This document shows, in pieces, positions 1 through 5,734 of a stretch of DNA of 7,368 bases. Under the pieces are notes generated by a model. The model worked only from the letters and a program-made list of their open reading frames with translations. It had not been told where the DNA came from and ran no database searches. Location of the stretch: positions 6,478 through 13,845 of the forward strand of contig PMLH01000596.1 in assembly GCA_003159055.1 (NCBI GenBank), read 5' to 3'. The position numbers and the translations under genes were made by a program. Position 1 is the first letter of the stretch; the number at the start of each line of letters is the position of its first letter. The DNA comes from Myxococcales bacterium. GTDB lineage: Bacteria > Myxococcota > Polyangia > Fen-1088.

Positions 1-1616
1 AGCAGCAGCGCCACCTGACCGGCGGGTGCGTTGTTCACCGAGCCGATGAAGTCCATCGGGCTCGAGAACTGGTCGTTGCTTTCGAACAGCTTGCGAAGGA
101 ATTCCCGGGTTTCTGCCAGCGGTCCCCACGCGGTTCCAACCGCCAGAAACTCCGGCGGGGCATTCGTGCCAGCCGCGGCATGCGCCGTGTTGGCCAGCCC
201 GATCATGAGGCGCGGCAAGCGCCTGAGGCGACGAACGAACGCGGCCGGCGCAGCCTTCGCGAAAGCCGCGTCGGGCACCAGGCCCATCACGACGTCACCG
301 GCCGTGAGTGCGCCAAGCGTCTCTTCGAGTCCTCCGCGCGCCGTGAGGCAAGCGACCGCGGCGACACGCAAAGCCGGTACAGGAAAATGCGCAGCCGTTT
401 CCGTGGTCGTTTCCGTAGTCGTGATCGTGCCCGTGGCCGGCTGATCGCTCTCGTTGCGCCCACGATTCTGCCCAGTCTCCGCCGTGTGTTTGGCCAGAAT
501 CACACACGCGTTGTTCCCCCCGAAGCCAAAGGAATTCGACAGCACGGCGTCGACGGGGGCACGCGTCGGATCAAGCACGGGCGAAACTCCCAATTTCGGA
601 TCGACGGCTCCGAGCCCAGAGTTGGCTGGCAGCAGATTCTCCTCGATAGCAATGACTGACACGACCGCTTCGATGCCGCCAGCAGCAGCGAGGGTATGGC
701 CCGTGAGTCCCTTGGTCGAAGAAGATGCTGGCATCTGGTCGCCGAAGACTCGCCCAAGCGCACGTGCCTCGGCGGCGTCGTTGTCGATGGTGCCGGTGCC
801 GTGCAGATTCACGTAGCTGATGGCCGCTGGGACGAGTCCGGCATCGGTCAAGGCATGGCGCATGGCCAGCACGGCGCCCGCGCCCTCGGGGTGCGGACTG
901 GTCGCATGGTAGGCGTCGCAACTGAGCCCTGTGCCCAGCAGTTCGGCAAATACGCGTCGCCCGGCCTTGGGATCCGATTCCAAGACGAGAAAGCCCGCGC
1001 CTTCGCCGACGGTCATGCCGGCCCGATTGAGGTCCAGCGGCTTGCAGCCGTCGGGGGCCACGAGCTGCAATTGTCGAAAGCCGTGAAAGGTGAGTCGGCT
1101 GAGCGAGTCGGCGCCGCCGGCCAACACGCGACGAGCAAGGCCTGCCCGCAAGAGCGCCTGTGCGACCGACATGGCCACCGCTGCGCTCGAGCATGCGGTG
1201 GAGACGGTGATGACCAGACCGCCGACGGAAAAAGCGTCACCCAGCGCTTGTGCCACCGTCTCAAGACCGTGGAAACGGTACGCCTTGGGATCAGTCGTTC
1301 CAGCTTCCAGCTCGGTTTCGGTGGTCAGAATGCCGCCTGTGGTGGTGCCCACCACGATCGCATCGGGCAGGGGGCCGTCGCCGACCGCCTCTTTCGCCGC
1401 CTGCAGTGCGATGCGATGGGTTCGCGGTAAACCGGACCGGTCTTGGTCATCGAAGCCGGCGACCTGGGCGACCGGAAGCTCGGCACTCGCGCCTTTCGCG
1501 GGAAACGCGGTCGGCTGTTGAAAACAGCGCTTCGGTTGGGCAAGGAGGCTGCGCAGCTCCCGGACATTGTCGGCGCCGGCGCAAACCGCGCCGAGGCCAG
1601 TCACGAAGGCTCGCAT
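1..1616 (-). CDS. Beta-ketoacyl-ACP synthase fused to a chain-length-factor-like KS domain (3' end cut by window edge)
   Basis: Catalyses decarboxylative Claisen condensation on carrier-protein-bound chains in a type II FAS/PKS pathway. The frame is open for 538 codons to the left edge with no stop. Residues 1 to about 378 form a full ketosynthase: it opens with VTGLGAV, the nucleophile is C142 (STACSS), followed by H272 (LHGTGT), K302 and H307 (TKGLTGH) and the glycine-rich end NSFGFGGNNA (361-370). The Cys-His-His set is intact. A linker rich in Thr/Glu (about 383-410) follows, then a second region (about 414-538) containing GDVVMGLVPDA, an Arg/Leu-rich helix and SVNNAPAGQVAL. That pattern resembles the short N-terminal-like KS family (PF13723 type) that acts as chain-length factor in aryl polyene clusters. 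Its nucleophile position would lie about 20 residues beyond the edge, so it cannot be seen whether this domain is catalytic. The start at 1616 gives the canonical KS N-terminus; an in-frame ATG at 1628 would add four residues, and a TGA at 1634-1632 closes the frame upstream. Neither start has a strong ribosome binding site. Last visible gene of the leftward operon. Confidence 0.88.
   Translation of the reverse strand, partial: MRAFVTGLGAVCAGADNVRELRSLLAQPKRCFQQPTAFPAKGASAELPVAQVAGFDDQDRSGLPRTHRIALQAAKEAVGDGPLPDAIVVGTTTGGILTTETELEAGTTDPKAYRFHGLETVAQALGDAFSVGGLVITVSTACSSAAVAMSVAQALLRAGLARRVLAGGADSLSRLTFHGFRQLQLVAPDGCKPLDLNRAGMTVGEGAGFLVLESDPKAGRRVFAELLGTGLSCDAYHATSPHPEGAGAVLAMRHALTDAGLVPAAISYVNLHGTGTIDNDAAEARALGRVFGDQMPASSSTKGLTGHTLAAAGGIEAVVSVIAIEENLLPANSGLGAVDPKLGVSPVLDPTRAPVDAVLSNSFGFGGNNACVILAKHTAETGQNRGRNESDQPATGTITTTETTTETAAHFPVPALRVAAVACLTARGGLEETLGALTAGDVVMGLVPDAAFAKAAPAAFVRRLRRLPRLMIGLANTAHAAAGTNAPPEFLAVGTAWGPLAETREFLRKLFESNDQFSSPMDFIGSVNNAPAGQVALL
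397..420. repeat. Imperfect 12-bp tandem repeat in the KS-CLF linker
   Basis: Two adjacent copies of GTTTCCGTGGTC / GTTTCCGTAGTC differ at one base; a more degenerate third unit follows at 421-432. The length is a multiple of three, and on the minus strand the units encode Thr-Thr-Thr-Glu steps of the linker between the two ketosynthase domains. This looks like slippage-driven growth of a flexible linker. Confidence 0.7.
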
Positions 1617-1655
1617 CCTAGCCCGCATTGCTCATGAGCCGCACCAAGTTGACGC

Positions 1656-1931
1656 TCATGCGGGCGAGGACGGCCGGTGCTGGCGAATGTAGCTCGCCAG
1701 AGCACCAAGCGAGGCAAACGCCTCGACGCCCGCCGCACGGCTGTCGATTTTTACGCCGTAGTCCCGTTCGATCATGACGACGAGCTCCAAGGTGTCAATG
1801 GAATCGATGCCAAGACCGGCGCCGATCAGCGGCGCAGCCGGGTCGACGGCCTGGGCCGCGATATCAAGACCGAGGGTTTCAACCAGCTTGCGGGCAAGCT
1901 CGGCGGCGAAAGGGTCATTTGCTTCAGTCAC
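1656..1931 (-). CDS. Acyl carrier protein (second of the operon)
   Basis: A 91-residue carrier protein that holds acyl intermediates on a phosphopantetheine arm. The attachment site is S44 in LGIDSIDTLEL, followed by the typical acidic helix (VVMIERDYGVKI). Length and fold pattern match free-standing type II ACPs. The start is GTG, chosen because a strong AAGGAG lies 5 nt upstream (1937-1942) and because it gives a normal ACP N-terminus (MTEANDPFAAELARKL). It begins 18 nt after the stop of the FabF-like ketosynthase, and its stop is 27-39 nt before the KS-CLF gene, so it probably serves these synthases. It differs clearly in sequence from the other ACP at 5319-5588, which suggests separate duties, for example starter versus extender loading. 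That division is inference. An acyl or aminoacyl carrier used by the neighbouring radical SAM enzymes is also possible. Confidence 0.93.
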   Translation of the reverse strand: MTEANDPFAAELARKLVETLGLDIAAQAVDPAAPLIGAGLGIDSIDTLELVVMIERDYGVKIDSRAAGVEAFASLGALASYIRQHRPSSPA

Positions 1932-1936
1932 GGTGA

Positions 1937-1942
1937 CTCCTT
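1937..1942 (-). promoter_or_regulatory. Ribosome binding site for the GTG-started ACP
   Basis: AAGGAG on the minus strand, 5 nt before GTG at 1931. It fixes the start of the ACP gene, which has no suitable ATG. Confidence 0.75.
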
Positions 1943-1949
1943 GATGGAA

Positions 1950-3209
1950 CTATGCCAGGCGGTGAAAGATGAGACAGGTGTTTGTGCCGCCGAAGCCGAA
2001 GGCGTTCTTGAGCGCGTATTCCTGGTCGCGATGCGGGCGTGTCGCGGTGACGATGTCGAGGTCAATGTCCGGATCGCGCGTGAAATTGATGGTTGGAAGC
2101 AGGACGCCCTCACGCATGCCTTCGAGCGCGAGCATGGATTCGATGATGCTTGCCGCGCCCATGGCGTGACCGAATTGCGACTTGTTGGCGCTGACCGGGG
2201 GAACCTTGGAACCGAATACGTCGTGCAGAGCCTCGTCCTCGACCTTGTCGCCGACCCTCGTCGACGACGCGTGGGCATTCACGGTGGCGATGGCGTCCGG
2301 TGGAATCTCCGAGGCGGCGATGGCCTCCGACATACACCTGGCGATGGTCGGCCGGTGGGGAGCGACAGGATGGTGTGCGTCGGAGGTCAGCGACCAGCCC
2401 GCCAACTCGAAATCGGCGTGGAGCCCGTGTGCCTTGGCAAATTCTGCGCTGGCCATGATCGCGCAACCGGCGCCCTCGGAAATCACGAATCCGCGGCGGT
2501 CGATCGAAAAGGGGCGACTGGCGCGATCGGGACGGCGGGCATCGTCGTCGGTCTTGGGCTTGAAAGAGCCATTCATGGTTGAAAAACCCGCGACGATCGA
2601 TTCTACCAGCGGGAAGTCGACCGCGCCGGCAATGACGACGTCGGCGCGGCCAGCGTCGATCAGCATCGCTCCCATCGCGATCGATGTGCTGCCAGTGGCG
2701 CAAGCTGTGACCGTGGTGATGCAGGGACCGGTTGCGCCCGAGAGGATCGAGATCTTTCCCGCGATCATGTTCACGCAGGAATTGGGGTTCATGTAGGGCA
2801 GGGGAAGCGCCCCCGTTGCAACCAGGTTGCGATCGGCGTCCACCACCGCATCGAGCCCGCCAATCGCGGTGCTGAAGGTGACCGCCACGCGCGGGGCAAG
2901 CTCGGGCGTGATGGAGATTCCAGCCTTGGCCAATGCCCGGTGCACCACCAGCATGCTGTAGCGGAACACGGGTGATTTCCAGTGTGCCATCTCGCGTGGC
3001 CGCAGACAGGGGGGACACGGATCGATGGCGGCTGGATCCATGTCGACCTGTCCGGCAATGCGCACGGGCGAATCGGGCCGCAGCGGAAATCGGGTCAGCG
3101 GGCCGATACCGCTTTCGCCGGCGACAGCTCGCCGCCAGGAGGTCTGCCAATCGATTCCCATCGAGGAGACACCATCCCAAGCCAGCAATACCGGTCGCGA
3201 CTTCGCCAT
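1950..3209 (-). CDS. FabF-type beta-ketoacyl-ACP synthase
   Basis: A complete 419-residue ketosynthase that would elongate ACP-bound chains with malonyl-ACP. All catalytic positions are present: C170 in TVTACATGS, H313 in VNAHASSTRVGD, K343 and H348 in SANKSQFGHAMGA, and the C-terminal NAFGFGGTN (402-410). FabF enzymes usually read NAHGTST at the first histidine; here it is NAHASST, a mild change that keeps the histidine. Length is normal for a single-domain KAS II. The ATG at 3209 has GAAGG 6 nt upstream and follows the second radical SAM gene by 12 nt; the next gene (ACP) starts 18 nt after its stop. It is therefore mid-operon and probably translated together with its neighbours. It is a different protein from the KS half of the 1-1616 gene, so the cluster has at least two distinct condensing enzymes. 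Whether this one does the first condensation onto an aryl starter or later rounds cannot be told. Confidence 0.93.
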   Translation of the reverse strand: MAKSRPVLLAWDGVSSMGIDWQTSWRRAVAGESGIGPLTRFPLRPDSPVRIAGQVDMDPAAIDPCPPCLRPREMAHWKSPVFRYSMLVVHRALAKAGISITPELAPRVAVTFSTAIGGLDAVVDADRNLVATGALPLPYMNPNSCVNMIAGKISILSGATGPCITTVTACATGSTSIAMGAMLIDAGRADVVIAGAVDFPLVESIVAGFSTMNGSFKPKTDDDARRPDRASRPFSIDRRGFVISEGAGCAIMASAEFAKAHGLHADFELAGWSLTSDAHHPVAPHRPTIARCMSEAIAASEIPPDAIATVNAHASSTRVGDKVEDEALHDVFGSKVPPVSANKSQFGHAMGAASIIESMLALEGMREGVLLPTINFTRDPDIDLDIVTATRPHRDQEYALKNAFGFGGTNTCLIFHRLA

Positions 3210-3221
3210 CGGCGGCCTTCG

Positions 3222-4217
3222 CTACCAGGGGATGAAACGGTAGAGCTTCGCGAACATTTCGTACACCTCGATCCAGTTCTGCAGATCCTTGGTCGTGCGA
3301 ATGTGCGCGCGCTTGTTCACCATGACCCAGCTCATGTGGGCTGCCCCGTCTTTGCAGGTCCGGCAGTCGCGCGTGGCCGAGGTGCAGCAACGGTGCGTGG
3401 TCTTCAGATCCGCGGCCCACCGTCGGAAGCGAATCAGCCGACGGGGTTGCGGATTGCGGGTCTCGTGGGTTTCGGAAACCGACGGGCATTCGTCCCAGCC
3501 GAAACGCCGGCCCAGCATGGTGCCGGTGGTAAGCACTTCGTGGTAGTAGCGCGAAGAAATGACCGTGTCGGGATAACGGTCCATGAGGTCGTCCATTTCG
3601 GCGCGGACGTCGCCCAATTGCTCCGGCGACCAGGAAAATCCGTCGGCGTCCTCGTCGTTGGAAAGCAGCTGGAAGTGCACCTTGACGCCGATGTCGCGGA
3701 TGCGTTTGACCATGTGCTCGACCTTGCCGAGCTGTTGCGACGTGATGGTGTAGAGGTAGTAGGTGTACGGGTCGCCAGCGTAGTTCTTGGACGAAATGGC
3801 GAAGGCATCGCGCCCGCGCAGCGACCTTTCGGTTTCGGCGTCGCCCCACAGGGAAATGCCGACCATCATGTCGGGAAAGCGGTCGCGCGGCACCTTGAGC
3901 AAGCCGTTGCTAGCGCAGAAGGTGGGCAGGCGCTTGTAGAAGGCCTCGACGCGGTCGAGAAACAAGCTCGGCTCGCCGCCGATGAGGATGGCCAGGTTCA
4001 CCCCGCGCGCCATCTCTGCGTCAACGAAGTCCCTCCAGGCGCCGACATCCTTCTGTTCGCCGGTTAGATGTTCGTCGGACGAGAAGAAGAAGCAGCCCTT
4101 GCAGCGGAGATTGCAGGAATTGGTGACGTCGTAGATCGAGCTGCGGATGTTGAGATTGCAGATTTTCTCGTAGCGGCCGTACCAGCCATCGTCGAGCAGC
4201 GAGCGGACGGTGATCAT
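3222..4217 (-). CDS. Radical SAM enzyme 2 with C-terminal Cys-rich (auxiliary cluster-like) motif
   Basis: A 331-residue radical SAM protein; the substrate is unknown. The [4Fe-4S] motif is C35-x3-C39-x2-C42 (TNSCNLRCKGC), followed by GGEP at 80-83, the usual SAM amino-group contact. Further core signatures are SNGL (103-106), SLWGD (122-126) and YAGDP (146-150). Near the C-terminus C244, the pair C277-C278, C285 and C288 (CC-x6-C-x2-C) suggest a SPASM/twitch-like auxiliary Fe-S cluster. No cobalamin-binding domain is visible. The start at 4217 is preferred over an upstream start at 4502: AAGGAA lies 7 nt before it, the longer version is out-of-character Arg/Pro-rich and would lie entirely over the upstream gene, and the chosen ATG overlaps that gene's TGA by 4 nt. 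It is paralogous to the upstream radical SAM protein over its length. Alternatives include dehydrogenation, cyclisation or C-C bond chemistry on a carrier-bound aryl or acyl chain; none can be selected from sequence. Confidence 0.9.
   Translation of the reverse strand: MITVRSLLDDGWYGRYEKICNLNIRSSIYDVTNSCNLRCKGCFFFSSDEHLTGEQKDVGAWRDFVDAEMARGVNLAILIGGEPSLFLDRVEAFYKRLPTFCASNGLLKVPRDRFPDMMVGISLWGDAETERSLRGRDAFAISSKNYAGDPYTYYLYTITSQQLGKVEHMVKRIRDIGVKVHFQLLSNDEDADGFSWSPEQLGDVRAEMDDLMDRYPDTVISSRYYHEVLTTGTMLGRRFGWDECPSVSETHETRNPQPRRLIRFRRWAADLKTTHRCCTSATRDCRTCKDGAAHMSWVMVNKRAHIRTTKDLQNWIEVYEMFAKLYRFIPW
4214..4217 (-). other. ATGA stop/start overlap of the two radical SAM genes
   Basis: The TGA ending radical SAM 1 (4216-4214) shares two bases with the ATG of radical SAM 2 (4217-4215). 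Such overlaps usually couple translation, here of two paralogous enzymes. Confidence 0.85.
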
Positions 4218-5281
4218 GGAACGGTTCCTTGCAGGTTGGGGCTCTTCCCATAGCCCTGAACCCACACCGCGAGATAGGTGTCGACATAGTCGAGCCAGCT
4301 GCGGAATTGGTCGGGGCTTCCGATGTGGCGGTTCATGCGCGCGGTGACGATGGCGCTGCCCGCGGCGTAGTGGCGGCAGTCCGCGCAGTCGGTGTCGGGC
4401 ACGCAGCACGAGGCCTCGCGCAGCCAGGTCAAATCGGAACGGTACTGACGGAAAGTCCGGCCCAGGCCGAACTGCCCTGGGTTTTGCCGAGGGTAGGGGC
4501 ACGAGAACAAATCGTGCAGGGATCGTGCGTCGGTGTGCACGGCGGCGCTGTAGGGCGAGAAAAGAATTTGCTCCGGGAAATCAGCCAGAAGTTGCAACAT
4601 GGTGTGGCGGGTTTCCAAGAGCGTTCCCGGCGTGTGGGTGAGCGCTCCCTGATAGCCGACGGCGGCTGAGAACATGTTGAAGGTGACTTTGCAACCGTGC
4701 TTGGCCAGGGTTTCGACCACCGACCGCGACTCGGCCAGGTTCTCGCGCGTGAAGGTGTAGACGAAGACCGCGCGCGGATCGCCGGCGTAGATCTCTATCT
4801 GGCGTTCCAGCATGCGCCTCGCCTTGCGTACGCGCTCGGAGGTGACGTCGTTGCCCCACACCGAGACGTGGATGCGGTAGCCGACCGATTCCGGAATGCG
4901 AACCAGCCCGTTGGTAGCAATGGCCCCGAGCGGGATTTCGGCATAGCAGGCTTCGAGCAGGTCGGGTACCAGCGCGGGCTCGGCACCGGCCAGCACCACG
5001 AAGGTGATGCCACGGGCCTTCTCGGCGCGAAAGAGGTCGCGCCAGGCCCCGACCTCCACGTTGTCCTGGGCGTGCTGTTTCTCGCCTTCGTAGTAGTAGC
5101 AGCCGTCGCAGCGCACGTTGCACCGGCTGGTCATGTCGTAGGTCGATTCGCGCAGAAAGAAATAGCGGCGAACCTGCTGAAAACGTTCGGTGATGTCCGG
5201 GATCTTCAGGATTTCGGCGAAGGCTACGGGCACCGCCGTAGGGGGCTTCGCTGGGGCGGCGGCTCGAACGTCGAGGTCCAT
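4214..5281 (-). CDS. Radical SAM enzyme 1 with C-terminal Cys-rich (auxiliary cluster-like) motif
   Basis: A 355-residue radical SAM protein of unknown substrate. After an Ala/Pro-rich start (to about residue 20) come the cluster ligands C54-x3-C58-x2-C61 (TSRCNVRCDGC). The GGEP-type motif reads GAEP (99-102), then TNGL (123-126), SVWGN (140-144) and YAGDP (165-169). The C-terminal cysteines C261, C292-C293, C299 and C302 (CC-x5-C-x2-C) match those of the next gene and suggest an auxiliary Fe-S cluster. No B12 domain is seen. The ATG at 5281 is preferred; an in-frame TTG at 5296 would add five residues, but its only purine-rich stretch abuts the start codon. The gene follows the ACP by about 37 nt, and its TGA overlaps the next start (ATGA), implying translational coupling and perhaps a 1:1 complex of the two radical SAM proteins. 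The paralogy is visible by eye in several blocks, including VGAWRD and YAGDP. Confidence 0.9.
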   Translation of the reverse strand: MDLDVRAAAPAKPPTAVPVAFAEILKIPDITERFQQVRRYFFLRESTYDMTSRCNVRCDGCYYYEGEKQHAQDNVEVGAWRDLFRAEKARGITFVVLAGAEPALVPDLLEACYAEIPLGAIATNGLVRIPESVGYRIHVSVWGNDVTSERVRKARRMLERQIEIYAGDPRAVFVYTFTRENLAESRSVVETLAKHGCKVTFNMFSAAVGYQGALTHTPGTLLETRHTMLQLLADFPEQILFSPYSAAVHTDARSLHDLFSCPYPRQNPGQFGLGRTFRQYRSDLTWLREASCCVPDTDCADCRHYAAGSAIVTARMNRHIGSPDQFRSWLDYVDTYLAVWVQGYGKSPNLQGTVP

Positions 5282-5318
5282 GACCGTCTCAGCCAATCCT
5301 GCTTACCCCTGTGTGCAA

Positions 5319-5588
5319 CTAGCTGGCTGTCCCTTGAAGCTGTCGGATCTGATCTGCGATGGCGCGAACCGTGGTCAAGGACGCGTAGCTGTCCTCATCG
5401 AACGTAACCTTGTATTCGCCTTGCAGCACCAGCACGACGGTGGTCATGTCCATGCTATCGATGCCCAGCTCCTTGACCAGATCGGTTGCCACGTCGAAGG
5501 TGTCGGCCGTGACGTTTTCGAGCTTCAGCTCGTGGATCAGAATCTCGGCAATGCGTCGTTCCATCAAGCCATTCTGCGTCTGCGACAT
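5319..5588 (-). CDS. Acyl carrier protein (first gene of the leftward operon)
   Basis: An 89-residue carrier protein. The phosphopantetheine site is S45 in KELGIDSMDMTT, preceded by a helix rich in Glu/Ile and followed by VVLVLQGEYKVTFDED. Length is typical of type II ACPs. The ATG at 5588 has AGGTGG (minus strand, 5599-5604) 10 nt upstream; an internal ATG at codon 9 would remove part of helix 1 and is less likely. As the first gene of the operon, directly before the two radical SAM genes, it is a candidate carrier for the radical SAM substrate or for the aryl starter; this is inference from order only. Its sequence is unlike the second ACP (1656-1931), so the two are not a recent tandem duplication. 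Transcription probably starts in the divergent intergenic region to its right. Confidence 0.93.
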   Translation of the reverse strand: MSQTQNGLMERRIAEILIHELKLENVTADTFDVATDLVKELGIDSMDMTTVVLVLQGEYKVTFDEDSYASLTTVRAIADQIRQLQGTAS

Positions 5589-5619
5589 CTGATTTGGACC
5601 ACCTGAAAAACCAGCTCGC

Positions 5620-5649
5620 CGTCTAGCATGCCCTTTCGTCGACAGTCAA
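5620..5649 (-). promoter_or_regulatory. Candidate sigma70-like promoter of the leftward operon
   Basis: On the minus strand TTGACT (5649-5644, five of six consensus bases) is followed after 18 nt by TAGACG (5625-5620), a weak -10, with TG one base before it as in extended -10 promoters. This would give a leader of about 25 nt that includes the AGGTGG ribosome site of the ACP gene. The -10 matches only three of six bases, so this is tentative. Confidence 0.35.
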
Positions 5650-5697
5650 GGCGTGCACCGGCAACAGAGCCGCGATGTGCTTGCGCTTCCTTGAGGG

Positions 5698-5716
5698 CGC
5701 GGGCAGACTGCCCGCG
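5698..5716. promoter_or_regulatory. Perfect 19-nt palindrome upstream of the ammonia-lyase
   Basis: CGCGGGCAG-A-CTGCCCGCG: two 9-bp inverted arms around one base, ending 18 nt before the ATG at 5735. As DNA it could be the operator of a dimeric regulator. As RNA it could form a 7-bp GC stem with a 5-nt loop close to the translation start. No U-tract follows, so it is not a typical terminator. GC-rich sequence makes short palindromes commoner, but 9 perfect base pairs at this location is notable. Confidence 0.5.
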
Positions 5717-5734
5717 TTCGGCGAGCAAAGCAGC

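Larger units (their letters stand above)
5589..5734. promoter_or_regulatory. Divergent intergenic control region
   Basis: These 146 nt separate the leftward ACP-led operon from the rightward ammonia-lyase unit, so both promoters should lie here. On the leftward side a sigma70-like promoter can be proposed (5620-5649). On the rightward side no convincing -35/-10 pair was found, but a perfect palindrome lies at 5698-5716. No regulator gene is visible inside the window. Confidence 0.65.

Noticed and set aside
2110..3849. 579-codon minus-strand open frame overlapping the FabF-like KS and radical SAM 2
   Set aside because: It is Arg/His/Pro-rich with no family motifs and lies out of frame over two genes with intact catalytic motifs; a GC-rich shadow frame.
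2982..4067. 361-codon plus-strand frame opposite KS and radical SAM 2
   Set aside because: Composition is shadow-like and it spans the junction of two real minus-strand genes.
4218..4502. N-terminal extension of radical SAM 2 to an upstream start
   Set aside because: The extra 95 residues lie wholly over the end of radical SAM 1 and are low-complexity Arg/Pro-rich; the ATG at 4217 has a ribosome site and an ATGA overlap.
5698..5719. Intrinsic terminator at the palindrome
   Set aside because: No T-run follows on either strand, and no gene converges on it; it lies upstream of a start codon in a divergent region.
5675..5734. Longer ammonia-lyase start at 5675
   Set aside because: The added 20 residues do not resemble the family N-terminus and would cover the palindrome; the start at 5735 fits family length. 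Not fully excluded.
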